The position numbers were made by a program, and so were the translations under genes. The notes below the pieces were generated by a model that did no database searches, had not been told where the DNA came from, and saw only the letters and a list, made by a program, of their open reading frames with translations. This document shows positions 43,089 to 51,106 of a stretch of 64,000 bases of DNA, piece by piece. The stretch is from Armatimonadetes bacterium 55-13 (GTDB taxonomy: Bacteria > Armatimonadota > Fimbriimonadia > Fimbriimonadales > Fimbriimonadaceae). The number at the start of each line of letters is the position of its first letter. Within the stretch, counting starts at the first letter, position 1. Where the stretch lies: positions 262,225 through 326,224 of the forward strand of contig MKRX01000027.1 in assembly GCA_001898035.1 (NCBI GenBank), read 5' to 3'.

Positions 43089-43945
43089 AACGAAACCAGA
43101 ACCTCGCCGCGTTTTTGTTTCTGCTGCCCTATCTGACCCTTTTCTGCGTGTTCATTGTCGGACCACTGGTATACGGTTTTTGGATCAGTCTCCATAACTG
43201 GCATATATTGGGTAAGTCGATACCATTCGTGGGCTTTGACAACTACAGCCGCGCCCTCAAAGACGATCTCTTTCATCTCTCTATCGTGAAAACTGCGTAC
43301 TTTGTGGTGCTTACCGTTCCCTTGGGAAATCTTGTATCTTTGCTCTTCGCCATTGGTCTTAATCAGAATTACCGAGGGACAACTCTCTATAAGGCCTGCT
43401 TTTATTTGCCCGTAGTTCTATCCATATCTGTCACCTCGGTGCTTTGGCGCTGGCTTTACTCGTCGGAAAGCGGGCTGCTTAACTACTATTTGGGCACGAA
43501 GGTTCAGTGGTTAGGAAGTCCGGATTGGGCGATGCCGAGCTTGGCTTTGATGTCTATTTGGTGGGGAGCCGGCGGAAATATGTTGGTCAACCTAGCAGCG
43601 TTAAAGTCGGTGCCGACCGAACTGCTTGAGGCGTCTTCGCTCGATGGTGCGTCGAGCTGGGCGAAGTTTAGGAGAATCACATGGCCGTGCATAAAACCGG
43701 CCTTCATGTTCTGCATCGTCATGTCCATCATCGCCTCCTCTCAGGTCTTCGGACAAAGTTATATCCTCACCAATGGTGGGCCAGCTGACTCGACGCTAAC
43801 AGTCGTGCTTTATATGTATCGGCAAGGTTTTGGAATGTATCAGCTAGGATACGCCAGCGCCGTGGCGTACCTACTGTTTCTGTTGGTTCTGACGCTTTCG
43901 ATGGTGCAAATTCGAAGTCTGGCGACTCAAATGAACCGTTACTGA
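43085..43945 (+). CDS. ABC sugar transporter permease (MalF/UgpA type)
   Basis: A 286-aa protein with six membrane helices. The N-terminus (FLLPYLTLFCVFIVGPLVYGFWISLHNW) is typical of the UgpA/LacF group, and the EAA loop is ELLEASSLDGASSWAKFRRITWPCIKPAF. It pairs with the minus-strand permease at 37776-38600. The stop lies 2 bases from the 3' end of the convergent tRNA-Leu gene. Confidence 0.92.
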   Translation: MKRNQNLAAFLFLLPYLTLFCVFIVGPLVYGFWISLHNWHILGKSIPFVGFDNYSRALKDDLFHLSIVKTAYFVVLTVPLGNLVSLLFAIGLNQNYRGTTLYKACFYLPVVLSISVTSVLWRWLYSSESGLLNYYLGTKVQWLGSPDWAMPSLALMSIWWGAGGNMLVNLAALKSVPTELLEASSLDGASSWAKFRRITWPCIKPAFMFCIVMSIIASSQVFGQSYILTNGGPADSTLTVVLYMYRQGFGMYQLGYASAVAYLLFLLVLTLSMVQIRSLATQMNRY

Positions 43946-43947
43946 AG

Positions 43948-44032
43948 TGGTGGGCGAGGAGAGACTCGAACTCTCACGGTTTTACCCGCTGGAACCTAAA
44001 TCCAGTGCGTCTACCAATTTCGCCACTCGCCC
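43948..44032 (-). tRNA. tRNA-Leu (anticodon TAG)
   Basis: The minus strand folds as GGGCGAG / CTCGCCC acceptor, a D-arm with GGTAGACGC, anticodon stem CTGGA / TCCAG around loop TTTAGGT, a variable arm CGGGTAAAACCG and T-arm GAGAG TTCGAGT CTCTC. The long variable arm fits a class II tRNA and TAG reads CUA Leu. The 3' CCA is encoded (43948-43950). Confidence 0.95.
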
Positions 44033-44052
44033 GAGGGAAGATGAAATGATAC

Positions 44053-45036
44053 CTAGCCGCTCTTCCAGTTCGCACCCAGCGTTGCTGGGAGAGGACGTCC
44101 GACCTTCGGTAGCTTTGCCGTGAGCCAAGCCTCTAATTGCGCCCATTCATCTCGGCTGACAAACTTGGCATGACCGTCACAAAACGCGACGCCCCGAGTT
44201 CCATCGGGCCACTCCCTCGATTCGAAAAAAAGCGGCATCGCGGACGGATTTTCCACGCTAGTGGATTCCACCCCGGCAATGGCCATGTTGAGGCGGTACT
44301 GTGTCCCAGGATTGGTTGCTTTGGTGATCTCCCGGTTCTTGAAGTAAGGCTGCATCACTTCAAAAGCCCCATTGGTGCTTTGCACGTAAGGGAAGATATC
44401 ATCGTAGTCGGTACTGTACATAATCGCCGCGAGTGAGAGTTGCTTAAGGTTGCTCAGCGATGCTGTTTTTTCAGCAGCTCCGAGAGCCCGCTCGGAGGCG
44501 CCGTTTCCCGCGGGACCAGGCTTTAGCCAATCGGCCTTGGTGATATCCGGGCGCGGCACGATGGTGACGATATCCTGAGTGTTGACAAGAGTCAAACTCA
44601 GGTCCATCTTCGAAATGTCTGGAGGAGTCTTACTCTTGACGATCGAGGTTAATTCAATTTGGACGGCATAGGTCACCAGGTAGGTCTGGTTCCACATTTG
44701 TACAGTTTCGCCATTGGTCCAACTGACGGACATCATTTCGAAGAAGCGCATTGCGGCCTGATCGTCTCCACCTTCTTCGCCACCGCCTGCCACCGAACTC
44801 ATCCCACCGAATAAGGTTCCCAAAAGGGCAAAAGGAGACATCATCATCGAAAAGATGTCGCCACCCCCTTTTGACAAAGTGATCTTTACCGCCCTCATGT
44901 TGTCTGGCAGATCGCCGGGCTTAATTTTGGCGGGGTGTTTGGGATCTTGAAATAGCGAGTCCAATCCTTGGGCGGGGGCAACAGCGAACGGGAGGATGAG
45001 TGAAAAGACGACGATGAACTTAACGAGACGAAGCAT
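44053..45036 (-). CDS. Sec-exported protein carrying a pseudopilin-type DUF1559 head
   Basis: A 327-aa protein with an ordinary signal peptide (FIVVFSLILPFAVAPAQG) instead of a prepilin leader. After about 165 residues of unique sequence, ending with VPRPDITKADWLKPGP, it switches to segments seen in the pseudopilins of this window: ASLSNLKQLSLAAIMYSTDYDDIFPY and GVAFCDGHAKFVSRDEW. It therefore looks like a DUF1559 globular head on a non-pilin export scaffold. No partner is obvious; the next gene downstream is a tRNA. Confidence 0.75.
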   Translation of the reverse strand: MLRLVKFIVVFSLILPFAVAPAQGLDSLFQDPKHPAKIKPGDLPDNMRAVKITLSKGGGDIFSMMMSPFALLGTLFGGMSSVAGGGEEGGDDQAAMRFFEMMSVSWTNGETVQMWNQTYLVTYAVQIELTSIVKSKTPPDISKMDLSLTLVNTQDIVTIVPRPDITKADWLKPGPAGNGASERALGAAEKTASLSNLKQLSLAAIMYSTDYDDIFPYVQSTNGAFEVMQPYFKNREITKATNPGTQYRLNMAIAGVESTSVENPSAMPLFFESREWPDGTRGVAFCDGHAKFVSRDEWAQLEAWLTAKLPKVGRPLPATLGANWKSG

Positions 45037-45086
45037 AAGGGCCTCCGAAAATTGGCATATTGTAACTTTAATCCAGGCGTTTCTGG

Positions 45087-45668
45087 CTATTCCGATCTCA
45101 GCGCTGGAAACAGATCTCCGAAAAGCGTCAGTTTGCCATCGGCAATCTCGTAGCCGGTGAGGGAGGACTGAATGGGAAGGTCTTTGGTATCCAGCACAGG
45201 GTTTATCTTGTCCAGTTGACTCTGAACCAGATTCTTGGCTCCTACCCCCATCAGATCCACCGTCTCCAAGTCCACAAAGAGTTGACGGTTCTCGTGAATT
45301 CTTAGGTTGCAGATCGCCGAGGCTCGAACCTCAACGATCATTTTCATGCTCGCTTGGACATGAATTTTTCCATCCTTGAGCTCAACGCTAAAGTCTCGGA
45401 GTCCACCGGGGGCTTTTGTTGTCAAAAACTGGGCCAAGTTATCTTGCCAAATCAGAATGGTGATCTTCCCGGGTTCAGGCGCCCCTATTCTAAAGGGATG
45501 GTTCTCAAGGTGAATTTGAGATCCGGTGAGAGTGATGGCATCAACGACAAGACCCATCGGCAGAGCCACTTGCTTGAGGACCACCTCAAATTCACCGATA
45601 TCTAATTTCTGAGATTCTTCCACTAATGCGAAGGGTACCCCTGCAATGGACCGAGGTGAGCAAGGCAT
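45087..45668 (-). CDS. DUF2993-like lipid/envelope protein
   Basis: About 193 aa. The fold pattern (LDIGEFEVVLKQVALPMGLVVDAITLTGSQIHLE, then a core with VELKDGKIHVQASMKM, and a final LVQSQLDKINPVLDTKDLPIQSSLTGYEIADGKLTLFGD) resembles DUF2993/LmeA-type beta-sandwich proteins that act at envelopes. The start at 45668 is chosen because longer in-frame extensions would run into the divergent gene and TATATC lies 6 bases upstream. The lack of a clear signal peptide is a caveat. Confidence 0.55.
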   Translation of the reverse strand: MPCSPRSIAGVPFALVEESQKLDIGEFEVVLKQVALPMGLVVDAITLTGSQIHLENHPFRIGAPEPGKITILIWQDNLAQFLTTKAPGGLRDFSVELKDGKIHVQASMKMIVEVRASAICNLRIHENRQLFVDLETVDLMGVGAKNLVQSQLDKINPVLDTKDLPIQSSLTGYEIADGKLTLFGDLFPALRSE

Positions 45669-45674
45669 GAATTG

Positions 45675-45684
45675 GATATACAAT
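45675..45684. promoter_or_regulatory. Overlapping divergent -10 boxes
   Basis: On the minus strand TATATC (45675-45680) lies 6 bases before the ATG at 45668. On the plus strand TACAAT (45679-45684) lies 9 bases before the ATG at 45694. The whole divergent gap is 25 bases, so both promoters must share DNA and each -35 region lies in the other gene. Confidence 0.45.
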
Positions 45685-45693
45685 CGCCCTAGG

Positions 45694-46269
45694 ATGAAGT
45701 CTATGGCGCTCATGTCTTTGGTCGTTCTGCTTGCGGGATGCGGGAAAGGAAAGTACGACGAGCAAGCCATGGCACGGCTTACCGATTCGGAAAAGAAGAT
45801 CGTGGGCGAATGGCAACTGGAGCGATCATTCGGGAATGAGGAAACCGAAGAGGTTCGCAAAATGATGGAAATGTTCAACGAAATGGCTGGCCCCGTAACG
45901 CTGGAGTGCTTCCCAGACAAGTCCTACAATATGGAACTTCTGGGAGTGCTTGTCGAAGGAAAATGGGCCCTCGATAGAACTCAGGTGAGGCTCCAAATTG
46001 AAAAAGTCGGAGGAATGGCGCCACAAGACGTTATTCGCGGTAAGTCTAAGCCAGGCGTAAGTGGTTGGAATATGAACCCTTCTCAGCGACAAGAGTTCTT
46101 GTCGAGTATGGGAAATTCGGCCGCACTCGATAATGCCGAAGAGATGCGTACCCTGAAGATGGGCGTTGACGGTAGGAGCTTGTATGTGGTCACCTCAAAT
46201 TCGAACGCGTTATTTTCCTCTGGCGAGAGCGTCTTCAAGAAGGTTGTTGAAAATTCAGACTCGAAATAA
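45694..46269 (+). CDS. Putative lipoprotein, unknown function
   Basis: A 191-aa protein with a signal peptide and lipobox (VVLLAGCGKGK). The mature part is acidic, with SEKKIVGEWQLERSFG followed by a lipocalin-like GKWALDRTQVRLQIEK segment, reminiscent of small lipoproteins in which 'GxW' strands recur. The start at 45694 fits the signal; ATG 45667 is an upstream alternative that would collide with the divergent gene. Confidence 0.65.
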   Translation: MKSMALMSLVVLLAGCGKGKYDEQAMARLTDSEKKIVGEWQLERSFGNEETEEVRKMMEMFNEMAGPVTLECFPDKSYNMELLGVLVEGKWALDRTQVRLQIEKVGGMAPQDVIRGKSKPGVSGWNMNPSQRQEFLSSMGNSAALDNAEEMRTLKMGVDGRSLYVVTSNSNALFSSGESVFKKVVENSDSK

Positions 46270-46376
46270 ACATTTCTTGTCCGAAGACAACATGTCTTAG
46301 CTCAGGGCCGCCGCGTCCAAATGAATATTCTCAAAAATCCATCACTTGAGTGGTGGAAGTGGTCTATATTCACCGT

Positions 46377-47240
46377 ATGGCGTTTGTCTGGTCACTGCCG
46401 ATGGGGATGCCGCCAATGGTCTTTGCGATCGGGGTTGGAAGGCATAACGAAGAATCACATCAATACCGCCTGAACGGCCTTTGGTGTCTCCATCTCTATC
46501 GATACAAGGGTGAACTCGTGTTGGGTGGGCAACGACACATAGTCGAGCCAGGAATGGTGAGCCTTATCCCTCCCAATACGCTCTTCGAACATGTCTGGCC
46601 CTATTGGCCGGCGGTGCATCTGTCCGTTCATATCGCTCCACATGGGGACTATCTCACTCAAAGGATTCCCCTCGTGCAGCAGCTTGGCGATCGGTTTGAG
46701 CGACTCTATATCGATCTACTCGAAGCGACTCACTGGCTTGGAAGAGAACAGGAACGACTTAATGCTCGGGTTTACGATGGTCTCTGGCGAATTGCGCGTC
46801 CCGCTGAACCTTTGGAAGTCTATCGTCGTACACACCCGTCCCTGGAGAAAGCGGAGAACCTAATCCGAATTCGACTTGCGGAGTCTTTCTCCGTGGCTGA
46901 GCTTGCGGACGCGGTTGGCATTTCTCACAACCATCTCATTCGTCTCTTTCGCACCGAGCACAACATGACGATCCAGTCGTACGTGCGACGCCAGCGAGCC
47001 TTGCGGGCTCGTCACATGTTGATTCACACCACCATGCCGATCAAGGCGATTGCCCATGAAGTTGGAGTGGGGAATCTTCAACAGTTCAACAAGCTTATCA
47101 AGCGAGAACTCAATCATACGCCTCGTGAGCTTCGGATGATCGATCCCAACGAAGCCGTGGGGAGCCACTTTGTCGTTCGTCCCGATGCAGCCAACTGGGA
47201 GCCCCAACAAGGCGACCTCCCTGGTAACTTGGATTTGTGA
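46377..47240 (+). CDS. AraC-family regulator
   Basis: A 287-aa protein. The N-terminal cupin-like domain (GELVLGGQRHIVEPGMVSLIPPNTLFEHVW) senses a ligand, and the C-terminal double helix-turn-helix reads FSVAELADAVGISHNHLIRLF and IKAIAHEVGVGNLQQFNKLIK. TATATT at 46365-46370 lies 6 bases before the ATG, with no Shine-Dalgarno. The stop overlaps the next start (GTGA), so it is co-translated with a glycosyltransferase, which is unusual for this regulator type. Confidence 0.85.
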   Translation: MAFVWSLPMGMPPMVFAIGVGRHNEESHQYRLNGLWCLHLYRYKGELVLGGQRHIVEPGMVSLIPPNTLFEHVWPYWPAVHLSVHIAPHGDYLTQRIPLVQQLGDRFERLYIDLLEATHWLGREQERLNARVYDGLWRIARPAEPLEVYRRTHPSLEKAENLIRIRLAESFSVAELADAVGISHNHLIRLFRTEHNMTIQSYVRRQRALRARHMLIHTTMPIKAIAHEVGVGNLQQFNKLIKRELNHTPRELRMIDPNEAVGSHFVVRPDAANWEPQQGDLPGNLDL

Positions 47241-48355
47241 AGCCTGGAATCTCTCTGGCGATGATCGTGCGAAACGATGCATCGAGAATTGAACGAGCGC
47301 TGAGGTCGGTGGCCGGTGTTGTGAAAGAAATGGTTTTGATCGACACTGGTTCGACGGACGGAACTCAAGATATCGCTAGGGGATTGGGCGCTACCGTTTT
47401 CGAACGAGAATGGCCAGACGATTTTTCGATGGCGTTGAATTGGGCCTACGAACTGGTCAACTATGAGTGGACATTTCGCTTGGATTCCGACGAATGGCTG
47501 TTGCCCGGGTCGGTGGAACTCTTACGGTCTTTCGAGAGTCGCGAAGATGTCTTTGCCGCCACCATTATTCGAGAAGACTACACAAAGGATGGACGATTCG
47601 CTGAAACGCAAGCTGTTCGCCTTTGGCGGACTTGTCCAGAAATGCGAATGGTTGGGTTGGTTCACGAACAATTTTCACGAGATACCCTCGAACGTGCTTC
47701 TAAAGGCAAGCAATACATCGATTCAGCAATCCGATTGGGACACGACGGTTACATGGAAGATGCGTTGCCCGCAAAGCACCGTCGCAATCTGGCGCTGGTG
47801 GAAAAGGAGTTGAGCATTCGTCCAGGCAACAAGTATTACGAGTCCGAACGAGTTCGAATTCTCTACTTACTCAACGATCCCTCTGCGGACAGTGAAAATC
47901 AGAAACTTATCGACGATCTCCTCGCGATACGAGATCAAGACGTTCCTCCGACGACAATGGTGACGGGCCCTCTGACGCTGGTTTTGGACAGATTGCCAGA
48001 TAGAGAATTGAAGACGCAGAGGACAAGTGACATCTTGCAGCTTGCAAGAGGATGGTGCTCGCGAGAACCCTCAGTGACCTATGCCGCGGCAAAGACGTAC
48101 ATACGACGTGGAGACCTACGTTCGGCTCTGGATGCCCTCCTTGACTTGGAATATATGTCAGAGTCCGGCGACTACCTTCGAAGCGGATTCGCTCATCCTG
48201 CAATGTTGCATGAGTCCCTCTGGCAGAACCTCGCTCTGGTGGCGCATCAACTGGGCCGAAAGGAAATAGCCGCTCGAAATTACGAGCGGCTCCTCAAATT
48301 CGATCCCAGTCACCCTTTCGCTGCAGACAACATGGCAATGTTATTGAAAGGCTAG
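47237..48355 (+). CDS. GT2 glycosyltransferase with C-terminal helical region
   Basis: A 372-aa cytoplasmic protein. The GT-A core is ISLAMIVRNDASRIERALRSV, EMVLIDTGSTDGTQDIA and the metal-binding DSDEW, like the SunS/WaaE-type glycosyltransferases often fused to TPRs. The last 130 residues are helical and TPR-like (AAKTYIRRGDLRSALDALLDL, RKEIAARNYERLLKFDPSHPFA). It starts at GTG 47237, overlapping the araC stop, and shares a CTAG stop overlap with the convergent SIS gene. Confidence 0.82.
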   Translation: MKPGISLAMIVRNDASRIERALRSVAGVVKEMVLIDTGSTDGTQDIARGLGATVFEREWPDDFSMALNWAYELVNYEWTFRLDSDEWLLPGSVELLRSFESREDVFAATIIREDYTKDGRFAETQAVRLWRTCPEMRMVGLVHEQFSRDTLERASKGKQYIDSAIRLGHDGYMEDALPAKHRRNLALVEKELSIRPGNKYYESERVRILYLLNDPSADSENQKLIDDLLAIRDQDVPPTTMVTGPLTLVLDRLPDRELKTQRTSDILQLARGWCSREPSVTYAAAKTYIRRGDLRSALDALLDLEYMSESGDYLRSGFAHPAMLHESLWQNLALVAHQLGRKEIAARNYERLLKFDPSHPFAADNMAMLLKG

Positions 48356-49302
48356 AGGGTCTCGGTGACCTTTTGAATATGATCCGGCTTGTCTGGATTC
48401 AAGCCGTGGGCCCTTGCCGCGCAAAGGGCCAACCACTGTCCAAAAATGATGTCCCAGATCGGCTTGAGGGCATCGGGCGCCTGAGACGCTGGAGCTTGCA
48501 GGATGCGGCAGCCCTGGTCCGCCAGTCCCTGAGCTGCCTCTCCATACACAATAGCCGCACTACCGTGTCCCGCCAGCGCCTTTGGCCCGTGCTCAAAGTC
48601 GGCGGTCGAATAAGCCTTGCAAGGTAGGAGAGCACACTCCATCAGTTTAAGGGCGGTCTCGAGCGCCGTACAGAAGGAGTAACCGCGAGCCAACGAGAAC
48701 GTTGGCGTTGAACGAAGAAGCGGTCCGCTAAAGCCTTGCGCCGCATTGAGAGCCTCATTGACCCAGTTGTCGCTCGGTAGCCGACCTTCTGGGGCTGGCA
48801 ACTCACCACCTAAGACTCTCACCAGTTGGTACAAGGCCAAGAGAGAAGCTGAATAAGTCTTGGTGGCCGCAACCGAGTTTTCCTTCCCGGCTCCTAGCAT
48901 GATCGAGAACTCAGCTTCCTTGGTTAACCTGGAACCTTCGGTATTGGTGATTGCGAGAGTCGCGTGTCCCTCCTCACGCATCATGGCCAACATTTCCGAC
49001 ACATCGGGCGCAGAACCACTCTGCGAAATCCCAACGGCTAACGCATTCTTGTACCGAACTCGGGTTCCATAGCGAGTCAACACCGAGGGTGCGGCTAGGC
49101 TAACCGGAATACCAAGGTGAATTTCGATCAAGTATCGCGCGAATTGAGCCGCATGATCAGAGCTGCCGCGGGCGGCCAAAAGAACAATGTCAAAGCTCCG
49201 ATTCTCGAAGAATGACTTGAGGTTCGATTCGTAAGTTGTCGCAGATCGGTTGAGTATGGAGGGCTGTTCACGAATCTCCCTCTCCATCCAGTCGCCAAGC
49301 AT
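48352..49302 (-). CDS. Double-SIS sugar isomerase (GlmS C-terminal/AgaS-like)
   Basis: A 316-aa protein with two SIS domains. LLAARGSSDHAAQFARYLIE, VGISQSGSAPDVSEMLAMM and NSVAATKTYSASLLALYQLV match the isomerase half of glucosamine-6-phosphate synthase. The glutaminase half is missing, so it is more likely an aldose-ketose isomerase or deaminase acting on an amino-sugar phosphate. TAAACT lies 8 bases before the ATG on the minus strand. Confidence 0.88.
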   Translation of the reverse strand: MLGDWMEREIREQPSILNRSATTYESNLKSFFENRSFDIVLLAARGSSDHAAQFARYLIEIHLGIPVSLAAPSVLTRYGTRVRYKNALAVGISQSGSAPDVSEMLAMMREEGHATLAITNTEGSRLTKEAEFSIMLGAGKENSVAATKTYSASLLALYQLVRVLGGELPAPEGRLPSDNWVNEALNAAQGFSGPLLRSTPTFSLARGYSFCTALETALKLMECALLPCKAYSTADFEHGPKALAGHGSAAIVYGEAAQGLADQGCRILQAPASQAPDALKPIWDIIFGQWLALCAARAHGLNPDKPDHIQKVTETL

Positions 49303-49310
49303 TGGTCGAT

Positions 49311-49339
49311 AGTTTACTGGACTCTCCGGGCTTCATAAT
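49311..49339. promoter_or_regulatory. Divergent leaderless promoters of SIS and GAF-kinase genes
   Basis: Minus strand: TAAACT (49311-49316), 8 bases from the ATG at 49302. Plus strand: CATAAT (49334-49339), 6 bases from the ATG at 49346, with TTTACT (49313-49318) as a weak -35 that overlaps the minus -10. The divergent gap is only 43 bases. Confidence 0.5.
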
Positions 49340-49345
49340 GCCCCT

Positions 49346-51067
49346 ATGCCCGTATTCCGTAGCCTGCCTCAGGTCCTCACCGCTATATCAGCCGAAAAAG
49401 ATGCGTCGAAAAGTTTGGACATCATAGCGAACGCGGCTCTTGATTTGACCTATAGTCGCCACGCGATGATCGCCATCATGGATGATGAGCTTGGGCTACT
49501 CGTTGTCAGGCACGGCACAGGCGAGGAGTTTGAAAACAAAGCTCTAAATCGAAAATTGAACATCGATAGTCGGGTGGGAGAAGGCATTATTGCGTCGGTT
49601 GCGGCGACAGGAGAGGCCATTCGGACGGGAAATGTCGACTTAGACCCCCGGTATCGGAAACTATTCAGCACGACGATCAGTGAGATTGCTTTGCCTGTTC
49701 GAGACTCCAGCAGGCGAATTCGGGCGGTGTTGAACGTCGAATCGGATCGCATCGATGCTTTCGGCGAGCGAGAGAAGAACATCTGCGATGCTCTCTCGAG
49801 CTTGGTGGGGATGGTTTTGGAACGACAGGATCTCTATGATCGGGAAGAGGCGCTTGTTGAAATCGGAAGCGCTCTGGATAACTCACTTACCGAAGAAGCA
49901 CTCATTGATCGGTTGATGCATGTAACCGCCGAGGTCCTTCGATTTCAAGCGTGTTCCGTCTTTCTTCACGATCCCAAGACCGACACTTTCGTTTTGAGAG
50001 GATCGTCCGGCGCCCTCAAAAGTGAGGTTGGTCGGATTGCTTACGGTCGGGGAGAGGGATTTACCGGATGGGTTTGCGATACCGGAATGCCAATATTGCT
50101 TCACCATCCTCAGCTAGATCCAAGGTGGAGAGGCAAGTACGTTGAGTTTGAAAGCGATCAAATTGCCAGCTTTTTGGCAGTCCCTATTGTCTCGCGGAAA
50201 CACTCAATCGGCGCCATTCGCGTCCTCCGCCGTAAAACCGAGAATCCGTTTCTCGACAACAGCTTTGGAGAGAGCGATCTCTCGATTATGGTGACGATCG
50301 CGGAGCAAGTTGCCAGTGGACTTGAGAACATTCGGAATATGGAAAGGGTGGTTCACTCGGAGAGAATGATCGCTTGGGGCGAACTGAGTGCCAAGAGTAG
50401 CCACATGATCGGAAATCGAGTTTTTGCGTTGAAAGGAGATGTAAATGAGCTTTATCATCTCCTCGCTGGACATGAGCCGAATCTCGATGAACTACGCTCG
50501 ATTCAAAAGAGTCTGGCCACAAACGTGACGCGTGTCGAAGAAATTCTTCAGGACTTCAGAGACTTTCTCACCGCCACTCAAATCAATCGGCAACCGACCG
50601 ATGTCAACCAACTGATTCGCGAGACGGCTGACGAGGTGTTTCCTCGAAGTTCGAAGGTGAACTTGCAACTGGAACTAGACAATGATTTGCCGAAAGCCCC
50701 CCTGGATGGGAAAAGGCTCCGCAGGGCAATTAGCGAGTTGATCGAGAACTCGTTTAACTATATGCAAGAGGGGCGACTTCGCATCGCTACCTGTACGGTG
50801 AGTAAGGACGTGCACTTCGAAACCCGCGGAGGAAACATTCCGAAATACGTACAGATTGAGATTGAGGACTCGGGCCCCGGCGTGAGCGAAAAGGAGAAAG
50901 CCACCATTTTCCAACCATTCTTTAGCAACCGAGTCAAAGGCATGGGATTGGGACTTTCGATTGTCAAAGGAATCGTGGACGCGCATGGCGGTGAAGTGTT
51001 CGAGGCGGGGGTCGAAGGGCAGGGGGCCAAGTTTGTGATCCTGCTACCCTTAGATGATCGTCCATAA
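49346..51067 (+). CDS. GAF-GAF sensor histidine kinase
   Basis: A 573-aa soluble kinase. Two GAF domains (about residues 10-155 and 170-325) precede a dimerisation helix with phospho-acceptor His353 (SAKSSHMIGNRVFALKGDV). The HATPase has its N, G1 and G2 boxes (ELIENSFNYMQ, DSGPGVSEKEKATIFQPFF, GMGLGLSIVKGIVDAHGG). No membrane segment, so it senses a cytoplasmic signal. No response regulator adjoins it. Confidence 0.9.
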   Translation: MPVFRSLPQVLTAISAEKDASKSLDIIANAALDLTYSRHAMIAIMDDELGLLVVRHGTGEEFENKALNRKLNIDSRVGEGIIASVAATGEAIRTGNVDLDPRYRKLFSTTISEIALPVRDSSRRIRAVLNVESDRIDAFGEREKNICDALSSLVGMVLERQDLYDREEALVEIGSALDNSLTEEALIDRLMHVTAEVLRFQACSVFLHDPKTDTFVLRGSSGALKSEVGRIAYGRGEGFTGWVCDTGMPILLHHPQLDPRWRGKYVEFESDQIASFLAVPIVSRKHSIGAIRVLRRKTENPFLDNSFGESDLSIMVTIAEQVASGLENIRNMERVVHSERMIAWGELSAKSSHMIGNRVFALKGDVNELYHLLAGHEPNLDELRSIQKSLATNVTRVEEILQDFRDFLTATQINRQPTDVNQLIRETADEVFPRSSKVNLQLELDNDLPKAPLDGKRLRRAISELIENSFNYMQEGRLRIATCTVSKDVHFETRGGNIPKYVQIEIEDSGPGVSEKEKATIFQPFFSNRVKGMGLGLSIVKGIVDAHGGEVFEAGVEGQGAKFVILLPLDDRP

Positions 51068-51106
51068 TTCAGACGGCTCGGCAAAGTTGCCAGTCCTGAG
51101 GGTGCT

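Noticed and set aside
43948..44032. tRNA-Leu as an integration site
   Set aside because: No integrase, no repeated tRNA end and no mobile genes on either side.
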